From positions 1-58,816 of the forward strand of contig NZ_JMCL01000082.1 in assembly GCF_000690905.1 (NCBI RefSeq): 58,816 nucleotides of DNA. Direction: 5' to 3'. Of this stretch, positions 33,112 to 41,588 are shown one piece after another. The notes below the pieces were generated by a model. The model worked only from the letters and a program-made list of their open reading frames with translations. It made no database searches and was not told the DNA's origin. Numbering within the stretch: the first letter of the stretch is position 1; the number at the start of each line of letters is the position of its first letter. The position numbers were made by a program, and so were the translations under genes. Origin of the DNA: Pseudomonas sp. Ant30-3 (GTDB lineage Bacteria; Pseudomonadota; Gammaproteobacteria; Pseudomonadales; Pseudomonadaceae).

Positions 33112-33250
33112 CATCGCGAGCAGGCTCGCTCCCACAGTGGATATTCGGTGGATGCACCATCGGGTGGCTACGCGAAACCCTGTGGGAGCGAGCTCTCACA
33201 GTGGATCTCCGGTGGATGCAGAACCCTGTGGGAGCCAGCCTGCTGGCGAT
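33112..33250. repeat. Triple REP cluster with a duplicated 28-base segment
   Basis: Three REP arms: 33112-33138 (CGCGAGCAGGCTCGCTCCCAC), a truncated one at 33179-33200 (CCTGTGGGAGCGAGCTCTCA) and one at 33226-33250 (GTGGGAGCCAGCCTGCTGGC). The spacers CACAGTGGAT..CGGTGGATGCA at about 33135 and 33197 are near-identical direct copies, pointing to a tandem duplication followed by loss of one arm. Confidence 0.85.
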
Positions 33251-33276
33251 TGCGGTGGCAGCCGTAACGTGAAGAT

Positions 33277-34446
33277 TCAGCCGGTCACATTGACCGCAGC
33301 AGCACCGCGACGTTGCAGGTAAATGAACAGAAGCGCTGTCAGCACCGTCAAGCCGCTGACCAGTGCGCCCGTCCAGGGCAGGTCGGAAAGGTCGGCGCCG
33401 CTGGCGACCACGAGGCCGCCAATCCATGCACCCGCCGCGTTGCCGAGATTGAATGCGCTCTGGTTCAGCGTTGAACCGAGGTTGGGTGCTTCATGCGCCT
33501 GATCAATGATCAGCAATTGCAGAATCGGGCACAGCGCGAAGGCAAAGATCCCCCACAGCACCAGCGTGATTGCGGCGGGGATGGCCGAGTGACTGGTCTG
33601 CGTAAACGCCGCCAATACGACTGCCGTCGCCAGCGCCATGCCCACCAGCGAAGGCAGCAAGCGACTGTCGGCCAGGCGTCCGCCGAGCATGCTGCCAGCG
33701 GTCAAGCCAACGCCGAACAACAGCAGCATGATCGTCACGCCGTGGGGGCTGACGCCGGTGATGTCCTGCAGAATCGGCGCGATATAAGTGAAGACGCTGA
33801 ACAGACTGGTCGAGGCCAGCACGCTCATGCCCAGCGCCAACAGGACATTAACCTTGCCCAGCACTTTGAATTCGCTGGCGAGGTTGGCCTTGTCCATGGC
33901 GATGTCCTTGGGCAGCCAGAGCCATTGCGCGATGGCCGCGATCACCCCGATCACTGACACCGCCCAGAACGTCGAGCGCCAGCCGGCGTATTGCCCGAGT
34001 GCGGTGCCCAGCGGTACGCCGAGCACGTTGGCCAAGGTCAGGCCGGTGAACATCATGGCAATCGCTTGGGCCCGCTTGTTCGGCGCAACCAGGCCGGCGG
34101 CCACCACCGATCCGATGCCGAAGAACGCCCCGTGGCACAACGCAGTCACCACGCGGGCGGCCATCAGCGTGGCGTAGTTGGGCGCCAGCGCGCAAAGAAT
34201 ATTGCCAAGGATGAACATCAACGTCATGCCCAGCAGCGTGGCTTTGCGCGGCATGTTGGCGGTGCCGATCGCGAGGATCGGTGCGCCAAACACCACGCCC
34301 AGGGCGTAGCCGGTGATCAGCAGGCCGGCGTCGGGAATGCTCACGGCAAGGTCGCGGGCGACATCGGGCAACAGGCCCATGATGACGAATTCTGTAGTGC
34401 CGATACCGAACGCGGCTACGGCGAGGGCAAATAAAGCGAGTGGCAT
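33277..34446 (-). CDS. MFS drug/sugar efflux transporter (DHA1 type)
   Basis: A 389-residue major-facilitator protein with twelve hydrophobic helices, of the AraJ/YdhP-like efflux group. The first helix FALAVAAFGIGTTEFVIMGLLPDVARDLAVS is diagnostic of this subgroup; the loop-2/3 region is GTANMPRKATLLGMTLMF and the antiporter-like motif C region is VLGVPLGTALGQYAGWRSTFW. Start ATG at 34446 (MPLALFALA); a TTG two codons upstream in frame is less likely. Substrate unknown. It is divergent from the EamA transporter gene across 283 bases that contain a REPIN. Confidence 0.9.
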   Translation of the reverse strand: MPLALFALAVAAFGIGTTEFVIMGLLPDVARDLAVSIPDAGLLITGYALGVVFGAPILAIGTANMPRKATLLGMTLMFILGNILCALAPNYATLMAARVVTALCHGAFFGIGSVVAAGLVAPNKRAQAIAMMFTGLTLANVLGVPLGTALGQYAGWRSTFWAVSVIGVIAAIAQWLWLPKDIAMDKANLASEFKVLGKVNVLLALGMSVLASTSLFSVFTYIAPILQDITGVSPHGVTIMLLLFGVGLTAGSMLGGRLADSRLLPSLVGMALATAVVLAAFTQTSHSAIPAAITLVLWGIFAFALCPILQLLIIDQAHEAPNLGSTLNQSAFNLGNAAGAWIGGLVVASGADLSDLPWTGALVSGLTVLTALLFIYLQRRGAAAVNVTG

Positions 34447-34631
34447 GCGCAAGGTCTCTGTCGGTAGTCTTGACGCTTTGATCAGGCATACGCATGCCAG
34501 TGACCGCTCTCGACGAGAACGGACAAAGACAGGAATTATTGGAATTAGTCTGTGCGCAACTGAATGCGGCGTGGTCGCGTGCAGTATAAACAGCTGCTGA
34601 CATATCGCGAATCAATTATGCATCCACTGCC

Positions 34632-34698
34632 CTGTAGGAGCCGGCTTGCTGGCGAGGCGATTTCAGAGACGCCATCGCCAGCAAGCCGGCTCCTACAG
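34632..34698. repeat. REPIN (GTAGGAGCCGGCTTGCTGGCGA class), short centre
   Basis: Perfect arms starting CTGTAGGAGCC and ending GGCTCCTACAG around an 18-base centre, upstream of the EamA gene. An open frame running from here into that gene is not its real start. Confidence 0.95.
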
Positions 34699-34729
34699 CG
34701 TAAGGTGGCAAAACAATAAGGAGTTTGCC

Positions 34730-35563
34730 GTGTTTGCGACGGCGTTGGTGTTGGTGGCGGCGCTGTTGCACGCGGCGTGGAATACCCTGATTAAATTCAG
34801 CGCCGAACGGCTGCTGGTGGTGGCGTGCATGGACAGCGTGGCGCTGCTCGTGGTCGGCGTGGCACTGCCATTCGTGGCATTACCGCCTATTGAAATCTGG
34901 CCGTGGATTCTCGCTTCGGCGGCGTTCGAGTTGCTCTACCGCTACCTGTTGATCCAGGCCTATCGCGTCGGCGATCTCGGTCTGGTGTATCCGTTGATGC
35001 GCGGTTTATCGCCGCTGGTGGTGCTGGCCTTGACGCTGATCTTTGCCGGCGAAGTGCTGACCAATCAGCAAATATTCGGAATTCTGCTGATCCCGTTCGG
35101 CATGCTCTGCCTGCTGTGGCAGGGCGGTGGAGGCGCACGCTTGCCGTGGACAATGTTGCCAGTGGTGGCGCTGATCGGCCTGTGCATCGGCTGCTACACC
35201 TACATCGACGGCCAGGCTCTGCGGCGTTGGTCGCACCCGCTGGACTACCTGGTCTGGGTCACGTTGCTCAGCGCCTGGCCGTTCCCGTTACTGGCGTGGG
35301 TGCGCAAGCGGCCGGCGTTCAAGCTGTTCTGGCGCGAGCAATGGCGCCTGGGGCTGGCGGTCGGGTTTTGCGTATTGTTCAGCTACGCTCTGGTGTTGTG
35401 GGCCATGCAACTGGGCTCGATTGCCGAAGCGGCGGCGTTACGCGAGATTAGTGTCATTCTGGTCGTGCTGTTCGGCATGCGTTACTTGAAAGAACCTTTC
35501 GGCAGACCGCGGCTCTTAGCCTGTGGACTGGTATTGATCGGCATATTGGTGATGAAGTTTTGA
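34730..35563 (+). CDS. EamA/DMT family transporter
   Basis: A 277-residue inner-membrane transporter of the drug/metabolite superfamily with ten hydrophobic helices in two EamA repeats (about 1-135 and 145-277). Visible landmarks are LHAAWNTLIKF in helix 1, YRYLLIQAYRVGDLGLVYPLMRGLSPLVVL in helix 3/4 and REISVILVVLFGMRYLKEPFGRPRLLACGLVLIGILVM at the C-terminus. The start is GTG at 34730, placed six bases after AAGGAG; longer in-frame starts lie in the REPIN. Substrate unknown (exporters of amino acids or metabolites are common). It is followed after 56 bases by a MAPEG gene on the same strand. Confidence 0.9.
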   Translation: MFATALVLVAALLHAAWNTLIKFSAERLLVVACMDSVALLVVGVALPFVALPPIEIWPWILASAAFELLYRYLLIQAYRVGDLGLVYPLMRGLSPLVVLALTLIFAGEVLTNQQIFGILLIPFGMLCLLWQGGGGARLPWTMLPVVALIGLCIGCYTYIDGQALRRWSHPLDYLVWVTLLSAWPFPLLAWVRKRPAFKLFWREQWRLGLAVGFCVLFSYALVLWAMQLGSIAEAAALREISVILVVLFGMRYLKEPFGRPRLLACGLVLIGILVMKF

Positions 35564-35619
35564 CTGGCTCAGCGTCGACGAAGTCTCGACGCTCGACAAC
35601 TTGAAGAAGGGATTGCTCT

Positions 35620-36003
35620 ATGACGGTAGCTCTGTGGTGCATTTTGATCGCGATTTTCCTGCCTTATGTGTGCACGGTCGTGGCCAAGATCAGTGGCGGT
35701 TTCAGGATCAAGGACAACCATGATCCACGGGATTTCATGGAATCGCTGAACGGTGTGGGTCGACGCGCGCACGCCGCGCAATTGAACAGTTTTGAAGTGA
35801 CCCCGGCATTTGCTGCGGCGGTGATCGTTGCGCACCTGGCGGGCAACGCGGAGCTGGTGACGATCAATGTGCTGTCGGTGGTGTTTATCACCAGCCGCTT
35901 GCTCTACATCATCTGCTATCTGGCGGATTGGGCGATCTTGCGCTCGCTGGTGTGGTTTGTGGGGATGGGGTTGATTGTGAGTTTGTTTGTGGTGTCTGCC
36001 TGA
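35620..36003 (+). CDS. MAPEG family membrane protein
   Basis: A 127-residue four-helix membrane protein of the MAPEG family (membrane-associated proteins in eicosanoid and glutathione metabolism). It shows RDFMESLNGVGRRAHAAQLNSFEVTPAFAAAVI, with the Arg-Ala-His/Asn-x-Glu pattern of the second helix that in other family members contributes to glutathione binding, and a C-terminal RLLYIICYLADWAILRSLVWFVG. Bacterial members of this short type have no established function. ATG at 35620 is preceded by AGAAGGGA. It is probably cotranscribed with the EamA gene. Confidence 0.88.
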   Translation: MTVALWCILIAIFLPYVCTVVAKISGGFRIKDNHDPRDFMESLNGVGRRAHAAQLNSFEVTPAFAAAVIVAHLAGNAELVTINVLSVVFITSRLLYIICYLADWAILRSLVWFVGMGLIVSLFVVSA

Positions 36004-36028
36004 GATATCTGCGCTGTTTGTGACGACC

Positions 36029-36096
36029 CCTTCGCGAGCAAGCCCGCTCCCACAGGTATTGCGCAAATCCTGTGGGAGCGGGCTTGCTCGCGAAAG
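36029..36096. repeat. REPIN (GTGGGAGCGGGCTTGCTCGCGAA class)
   Basis: Perfect 28-base arms around a 12-base centre, between the convergent MAPEG and mltA genes; the hairpin may stop transcription from both sides. Confidence 0.95.
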
Positions 36097-36119
36097 CTAT
36101 CGATCAAACGCTGCAGCAC

Positions 36120-37304
36120 TCAAGGCTTGGCTTTCACCGCATCCGCCACCTGAGGCACTTGCGGTAACGCCGCGCCTTTAGGCCACAGCATCCAGATCTG
36201 CCCCTGCTGTTTCATGTCGCCGGCCAACTGACCGGCCGCCTCACCGGTACCCCAGAACAAGTCTGCACGAACCTCGCCGGCAATCGCGCCGCCCGTGTCC
36301 TGAGCCGCCACCGGCCGTACCAGCGCGGTGCCATCCGGTTTGGTCGTGGACAGCCACAACAGACTGCCCAGTGGTATCACCTTGCGATCCACTGCAGCGC
36401 TATATCCCGCAGTCAGCGGCACGTTCAATGAGCCGCGAGGGCCTTCGTTGCTATCAGGGTTTTGCGTGAAAAACACGTAGCTCGGATTGCTGCCGAGCAA
36501 TTCGGGGATGCGCGATGGATTGGCCTTGGCCCAGTCGCTGATCGCGCCCATGGTCACGTCTTCTTTCTTCAATTCGCCTTGCTCGATCAGCCAGCGGCCG
36601 ATTGGCCGATAGGGGTGGCCATTCTGATCCGCGTAGGCGATGCGCAACTGCCGGCCACTGTCGAGCTGGATTCGGCCAGAACCCTGAATCTGCAGAAACT
36701 GCAGGTTCATCGGGTCGGTCAACCACGCAACCACGGGCGCCTTGACGCCTTTGGTTCCGATTGTTGCCGCGTCGTCGTAAGGTTTGAGCACGCGGCCTTC
36801 GAGTCGCCCGCGCAGGCGTTTGCCTTTCAGCTCCGGGTAGAGGCTGTCCAGTGAGACAATGATCATGTCTTCCGGCACCCCGTACACCGGAACATTGGCC
36901 ACGCTGGTCTGGGTCAGGCTGCCGGGGTAAACCGGCTCGTAGTAGCCGGTGATCAAGCCATTAGGATTGTCGTTGGCGGCGCGCAAGCCGTAGACATCGA
37001 GGTTCTGTTTGAGAAAGCCGCGAATGTCGTTGGCGGTCTGCGGCACATTGGCGGCGGCTGCACAGGTGGCGCCCCAGACCGGGTCGGCCTTGAGTCGTGT
37101 GCAGGCGCTGCGCCACGAACCGAAGCCGGCAACCAGGTCGGCGTCGGTCACCGCTGGCAGAGCCTCCCAAGTGGCGCTGGCATAGGTCGCCAAGGCGTGG
37201 GTTTTTGGTTTTTCGGGATCGCCACCGGTGCAGCCTGCGAGCACGGCCACCATCGGGAAAGTCCAGGCCAGGCTGGGGCGCCATGCCTTGAAACGGCTGT
37301 TCAT
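36120..37304 (-). CDS. mltA: Membrane-bound lytic murein transglycosylase A
   Basis: Outer-membrane lipoprotein that cleaves peptidoglycan to form 1,6-anhydromuropeptides. 394 residues: lipoprotein signal with lipobox LAGC (Cys near residue 25), MltA domain with LITGYYEP and the beta-barrel segment FLQIQGSGRIQL (about 215), and the C-terminal 3D domain LVRPVAAQDTGGAIAGEVRADLFWGTGEAA with the catalytic Asp in the QDTGGAI segment. The start is ATG 37304, preceded by AAGGAA; an in-frame start 16 codons upstream would put extra charged residues before the signal. It is divergent from the cytochrome c' gene. Confidence 0.95.
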   Translation of the reverse strand: MNSRFKAWRPSLAWTFPMVAVLAGCTGGDPEKPKTHALATYASATWEALPAVTDADLVAGFGSWRSACTRLKADPVWGATCAAAANVPQTANDIRGFLKQNLDVYGLRAANDNPNGLITGYYEPVYPGSLTQTSVANVPVYGVPEDMIIVSLDSLYPELKGKRLRGRLEGRVLKPYDDAATIGTKGVKAPVVAWLTDPMNLQFLQIQGSGRIQLDSGRQLRIAYADQNGHPYRPIGRWLIEQGELKKEDVTMGAISDWAKANPSRIPELLGSNPSYVFFTQNPDSNEGPRGSLNVPLTAGYSAAVDRKVIPLGSLLWLSTTKPDGTALVRPVAAQDTGGAIAGEVRADLFWGTGEAAGQLAGDMKQQGQIWMLWPKGAALPQVPQVADAVKAKP

Positions 37305-37431
37305 GGAGTGATTCCTTAGTCGGTCGTGTGAGTGCTCCATGCGCTCAGACAACCCGTAATGATAATAGGGCTATTGGTGTTTGCCGGTGACGCGAGGATA
37401 CTGGCGGCCGTTTCCGTGACCAGAAGCCACC

Positions 37432-37881
37432 ATGACTTTTAAAAGAATGTCCGTTGTATTGCTGGCCTGCCTGACGCTGTCTGCGTGCGGTGGTGTCGAC
37501 CCCAATTCGCCGCTGGGACAGCGCAAAGCGATCTTCAAGCAGATGCTCAAAACAGGGGAAGACCTTGGCGGGATGTTGCGTGGGCGCATTGCGTTTGACG
37601 GTGCAAAATTCGCCGACGGCGCGGTGAAGCTTGATGCGTTGTCCCATGAGCCGTGGAAACATTTTCCACAGGTTCGCGAGGAAGATCACACCAGCGCCAC
37701 CGATGATGTCTGGGAGAAACAGGCGCGCTTTCAGGAAATGGCCCGCAACCTCGAGGCTGCTACCGGTGAACTGGTGATTGCCAGCAAGGTGCAGCCTTAC
37801 AAGGTCAGCAACCTGGGGCCTGCGGTGCAGAAAGTCGAAGATGCCTGTAGTGCTTGCCATAAAGAGTTTCGCGATCATTGA
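37432..37881 (+). CDS. Cytochrome c' family protein with lipoprotein signal
   Basis: A 149-residue haem protein of the cytochrome c-prime four-helix type. The haem-binding CSACH lies near the C-terminus (about residues 141-145, DACSACHKEFRDH), where the family has it. The N-terminus is a signal peptide with lipobox LSAC, so the protein is likely a membrane-anchored lipoprotein rather than soluble. MLRGRIAFDGAKFADGAVKLD is the first-helix/second-helix region typical of the family. Members bind gases such as NO or pass electrons; role here unknown. ATG at 37432 with AAGCCACC upstream has a poor ribosome site. It is monocistronic and followed by a REP-like repeat. Confidence 0.85.
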   Translation: MTFKRMSVVLLACLTLSACGGVDPNSPLGQRKAIFKQMLKTGEDLGGMLRGRIAFDGAKFADGAVKLDALSHEPWKHFPQVREEDHTSATDDVWEKQARFQEMARNLEAATGELVIASKVQPYKVSNLGPAVQKVEDACSACHKEFRDH

Positions 37882-37897
37882 TAGGCGATGCATTCCG

Positions 37898-38032
37898 GTG
37901 GCGAGGGGGTTTAGCGAAACGTCCCACTGCTCCGTTGGGCGGCGAAGCATCCCCAGAGCGTGGCTCTTCTGGAGATCGCTCTGCCGGGTACGACCACTGC
38001 GTCGCTGACGGGGGCAAGCCCCCTCGCCACAT
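37898..38032. repeat. REP-like inverted repeat (GTGGCGAGGGGGTTT class)
   Basis: Outer arms GTGGCGAGGGGGTTT and AAGCCCCCTCGCCAC with GGGCGGCGAAGC in between; a related copy is at 57310-57442. Confidence 0.85.
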
Positions 38033-38055
38033 AAGCCCGTCGCTCACACCGGGGT

Positions 38056-38451
38056 TTACTTATCCAGTTCGTCGAGCGCTTTCTGCAATTCCTTGCGCGA
38101 CTCGGCGAGTTTGTCTTTGCGTTTGTTGATCCGCTCCGGATCGCCTTTCTTCATCGCTTTGTCGAGATCTGCCTGACGTTCGCCGACTTCGTGCTTGGCC
38201 TCGAGCACCTTGTTCTCACGTTCTTTCTTCAACGAAGCGTCGGTGCAATGGGTGGTGACTTCACTCAGAGCCTTTTCCAGACCTGCTTGCTGCTGGGTGT
38301 TGCCGTGGGCTTTGGCCTGCTCGATCTGGGTCACGATGGCCTGTTTCTTGGCGGCGCAGCCGGTGAGCCCCGGGGCCTCTTCTGCGGCCATCAATGGAGT
38401 GGCCAGCACGCTGCAAAGGGTCAACAGGGCAAGCGGTGAAAATCGTTTCAT
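38056..38451 (-). CDS. DUF1090 family periplasmic protein (YqjC-like)
   Basis: A 131-residue exported protein of unknown function. Residues 1-22 are a signal peptide (MKRFSPLALLTLCSVLATPLMA). The mature part has two Cys residues (LTGCAAKK and THCTDAS) that may form a disulphide, followed by a highly charged Lys/Glu-rich helix (residues about 75-131) likely to form a coiled coil. This layout matches DUF1090/YqjC, which in E. coli sits next to yqjD-type ribosome-associated membrane proteins, although that neighbourhood is absent here. It lies 96 bases downstream of the ligB start region in a different operon context; both are on the minus strand, ligB upstream. Confidence 0.85.
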   Translation of the reverse strand: MKRFSPLALLTLCSVLATPLMAAEEAPGLTGCAAKKQAIVTQIEQAKAHGNTQQQAGLEKALSEVTTHCTDASLKKERENKVLEAKHEVGERQADLDKAMKKGDPERINKRKDKLAESRKELQKALDELDK

Positions 38452-38547
38452 AAAAACTCCACGTGAAAGGCAGTCGGATCGCTTTGGGATGGGCTGTTTG
38501 AGCTCATCGACAGCAATGGGTTCCCGGTTGGTCGGCGTCGGCGGCGG

Positions 38548-40230
38548 TTAAAACCCGGCGACCCCGGCCACTCTTAATGTTTCGCTCAACGCCACAACCT
38601 GCGGGTCGCGGAAAAATGCACTCAACTGTGCTGCGCGTCCCGGGCCGATGCCGGCCTCGGCTTGCCACTGCTCGCTTGATCGCTGCGCCAGTGTCTGCCA
38701 AGAATCAGCCAGCGCCGCCTGACCGGTCGGAGGCAAACCCAAGGCGCGGAGCCACTGCGCAAACGGGCGTTGTCGAGCATCGTTGAAGCTGTTCAAGAGG
38801 CGGGCACTGCTGCGCTCGCCGAAGCCATCAATGGTAGCAAGCTCTTGAGCATCGAGGGCCAACCAATCAAGCAGGCCGTTCAGGCGGCCTGTTTCTAAAA
38901 GTTTCTCCCAGGTGCCCGGTCCGACATGAGGCAAGGCTAGCCCCTTCTTGCCGCTAAGCCAGGTCAATCGCGCGAGGAATTGGCTTTCGCAGCCGGGCGT
39001 GGGTTGCCAGCAGCTCAATGCATGGAAGTCGGCCACCGAAGGTGCGGCCAGGTCGGGGCGTTCGGCGGCTCGCAGCACCACGCCGTCGAGCCTTGGGATG
39101 GTCAGGCCCGCCAGACTGATGGAAACCTGATCGCCCGGGCGAACATCCAGTTCCGCCCAGCGTTGCAGCGAGCTGACACTGACGCGTTTGATCTGTCGGT
39201 CGTCCAGCGTGAGCGGTTTGAGTTCGAGCACCGGGGTGATGCGGCCGGTGCGGCCGACCTTGAAATTGACCTTACGCACCTCGGCCAGCGCCTGAGCGTA
39301 CGGGTATTTCCAGGCGACCGCCCAGTAAGGCGCTTTTGCCTGCCAGCGTTCGGCAGACGGTCGCTGGCTCTGACGCAGGACGATGCCGTCGGTGGCGAAG
39401 GGCAGGGCCGAGCGATACCAGTGATCACGCCAGTGCTCGGCGTCAGCAAACCGGCTAATCGGTTGAGCGTATTGGGCAGTGTTGGCGAAACCCAATTCGA
39501 CCAGCGCCGCTGCGCGTGCGGGCAAGCTCGCCGGGCCCTGCGGCCAGTCCCACGCAAACAAGCCGACGCCGTCCGCCTGCTCCGGCGGCAACACTTTGCG
39601 TGCCATCAACCCGGCTACGGTAGAGCGCGCGTTGAGACTTCCGCTTCGGACTTGCACATGGTCGCTCAGGCGCCAGTAGAGCTCGCCTTGCACCAGCAAA
39701 TCCGTGGGTTGAGACAGGGTTTGCGGAATTGCCGCGATCTGCCGCGCCGACGCGGTCCAGTCCTGGCCATTAACGCCATCGCCGCGACTTATCGCCTGAT
39801 GCAGCACACCGCCGCGATAGATCAGCGTCACCGCCACGCCGTCGATCTTCGGCTGGACCCAAACGTCGATGCGATCACGCAGCCAGTCTTTAACAGCGCG
39901 AACATCGCGCAACTTGTCCAGGCCGGTGTGAGCGATGGGGTGCGCAACGGTGCCGCCTGCAGTTCGCAACGGGTCAGCGGACTGTTCCATGTTGAAACAT
40001 CGACGCCATTCGCTCAGCCGCGCGCGAGATTGATCGTAGAGTTCATCGGCAATCAGGGACTGACCATCGCGGTGGTAGCTGTCGTCCCAGCGGTTGATTT
40101 GCTGTTGTAGAACGGCGATTTCCTGGGTGGCGCGGGCTGAGGGCCAGTCGGGGCATTCGTCGGTGTTGGCGTTGACGGTCGGGACAGTGAGCGCCAGCAG
40201 GGCGAGGAATAAGCGCAGGTACGGCAGCAT
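38548..40230 (-). CDS. ligB: NAD-dependent DNA ligase LigB with signal-like N-terminus
   Basis: Second, accessory NAD-dependent DNA ligase. The 560-residue protein has the adenylation domain with the nucleophilic Lys in KIDG (about residue 128), the OB-fold segment around PGDQVSISLAGLTIPRLDGV, and C-terminal helix-hairpin-helix elements, but lacks the BRCT domain and the Cys4 zinc finger of LigA, as LigB proteins do. The N-terminus is a hydrophobic signal-like segment, LPYLRLFLALLALTVPTVNA, followed by TDECPDWPSARA, which is striking for a DNA enzyme. The ATG at 40230 is spaced correctly from AAGGAT; the ATG nine bases upstream is too close to it. It may share a transcript with DUF1090 downstream. 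Confidence 0.93.
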   Translation of the reverse strand: MLPYLRLFLALLALTVPTVNANTDECPDWPSARATQEIAVLQQQINRWDDSYHRDGQSLIADELYDQSRARLSEWRRCFNMEQSADPLRTAGGTVAHPIAHTGLDKLRDVRAVKDWLRDRIDVWVQPKIDGVAVTLIYRGGVLHQAISRGDGVNGQDWTASARQIAAIPQTLSQPTDLLVQGELYWRLSDHVQVRSGSLNARSTVAGLMARKVLPPEQADGVGLFAWDWPQGPASLPARAAALVELGFANTAQYAQPISRFADAEHWRDHWYRSALPFATDGIVLRQSQRPSAERWQAKAPYWAVAWKYPYAQALAEVRKVNFKVGRTGRITPVLELKPLTLDDRQIKRVSVSSLQRWAELDVRPGDQVSISLAGLTIPRLDGVVLRAAERPDLAAPSVADFHALSCWQPTPGCESQFLARLTWLSGKKGLALPHVGPGTWEKLLETGRLNGLLDWLALDAQELATIDGFGERSSARLLNSFNDARQRPFAQWLRALGLPPTGQAALADSWQTLAQRSSEQWQAEAGIGPGRAAQLSAFFRDPQVVALSETLRVAGVAGF

Positions 40231-40324
40231 CGAGAGCATCCTTGCTCAGTGGGATGCTTGAAGGTTAGTCAGGATTTTCTACCCGGCGCGGCAGGTGTTT
40301 TGCCTGGTGTTTCGACCTTGACCC

Positions 40325-40362
40325 AATAAAAAACCCCACACGGCGAACCGTGCAGGGTTTTG
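40325..40362 (-). terminator. Rho-independent terminator of metK
   Basis: On the minus strand, AACCCTGCACGG pairs with CCGTGTGGGGTT and is followed by TTTTATT, about 20 bases beyond the metK stop. Confidence 0.9.
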
Positions 40363-40379
40363 TGTACCGCCCGGAAAAA

Positions 40380-41570
40380 TTACAAGCCGGCAGCGGAACG
40401 CAGAGCGTCGGCGCGGTCGGTTTTTTCCCAGGTGAACGTGGTGAACGTATCGTCGCCAACGGTCTTGGTTGCCGGGGTGCGACCGAAGTGGCCGTACGCT
40501 GCGGTTTCCTGGTACATCGGGTGTAGCAGGTCGAGCATGGTGGTGATTGCGTAGGGACGCAGGTCGAACACTTCGCGAACCAGTTTGACGATTTTGTCGT
40601 CGCTGATCTTGCCGGTGCCGAAGGTGTTCAGCGAGATCGACGTAGGCTGAGCCACACCGATCGCATAGGAAACCTGAATCTCGCAACGCTCGGCCAGGCC
40701 GGCCGCGACGATGTTCTTGGCCACGTAACGACCGGCGTAGGCAGCGGAACGGTCAACCTTCGATGGATCCTTGCCGGAGAACGCGCCGCCACCGTGACGG
40801 GCCATGCCGCCGTAGCTGTCGACGATGATCTTGCGACCGGTCAGACCGCAGTCGCCCACCGGGCCGCCGATGATGAACTGGCCAGTCGGGTTGATGTGGA
40901 ACTGGGTGTCCTTGGACAGCAGCTCGGCAGGCAGCACGTGCTTGACGATCAGTTCCATTACGCCTTCGCGCAGGTCTTTGTACGACACGTCCGGGTTGTG
41001 CTGGGTCGACAGAACCACGGCGTCGATACCAACAACCTTGCCGCCTTCGTAACGGCACGTCACTTGCGACTTGGCGTCCGGGCGCAGCCATGGCAGCAGG
41101 CCGGATTTACGCGCTTCTGCCTGGCGCTGCACCAACTGGTGCGAGAAGGTGATCGGTGCTGGCATCAGCACGTCGGTTTCGTTGCTGGCGTAGCCGAACA
41201 TCAGGCCCTGGTCACCGGCGCCCTGATCTTCAGGCTTGGCGCGGTCGACACCCTGGTTGATGTCAGGGGATTGCTTGCCGATGATGTTCATCACGCCGCA
41301 CGTCGCGCCGTCGAAGCCGACGTCGGAGCTGTTATAGCCGATGTCGAGAATCACATTACGCACGATCTCTTCCAGGTCGACCCAGGCCGACGTGGTGACT
41401 TCACCCGCGATGATTGCCACGCCGGTTTTCACCAAAGTCTCGCACGCCACGCGGGCGAACTTGTCTTCAGCAATGATGGCGTCCAGCACCGCATCGGAAA
41501 TCTGGTCGGCGATTTTGTCCGGGTGCCCTTCGGACACGGACTCGGAGGTGAAGAGGGAGTATTCGCTCAT
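40380..41570 (-). CDS. metK: S-adenosylmethionine synthetase
   Basis: Makes SAM from methionine and ATP, the entry of the methyl cycle. 396 residues with the expected GHPDKIADQISDAVLDA near residue 15, GAGDQGLMFGYA (about 117-128), and the P-loop-like GGGAFSGKDPSKVDRSAAY (about 260). The ATG at 41570 sits after AGGAA on the minus strand. The regulator gene upstream ends 18 bases before the start, so regulator and metK form one operon controlled from the palindrome at 42625. The hairpin at 40325 ends the operon. Confidence 0.98.
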   Translation of the reverse strand: MSEYSLFTSESVSEGHPDKIADQISDAVLDAIIAEDKFARVACETLVKTGVAIIAGEVTTSAWVDLEEIVRNVILDIGYNSSDVGFDGATCGVMNIIGKQSPDINQGVDRAKPEDQGAGDQGLMFGYASNETDVLMPAPITFSHQLVQRQAEARKSGLLPWLRPDAKSQVTCRYEGGKVVGIDAVVLSTQHNPDVSYKDLREGVMELIVKHVLPAELLSKDTQFHINPTGQFIIGGPVGDCGLTGRKIIVDSYGGMARHGGGAFSGKDPSKVDRSAAYAGRYVAKNIVAAGLAERCEIQVSYAIGVAQPTSISLNTFGTGKISDDKIVKLVREVFDLRPYAITTMLDLLHPMYQETAAYGHFGRTPATKTVGDDTFTTFTWEKTDRADALRSAAGL

Positions 41571-41588
41571 CTCGATTTTTTCCTGAAT

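Noticed and set aside
33112..33250. Repeated REP units with spacers considered as a mini CRISPR array
   Set aside because: Arms are inverted relative to each other and spacers are duplicated rather than unique; no cas genes.
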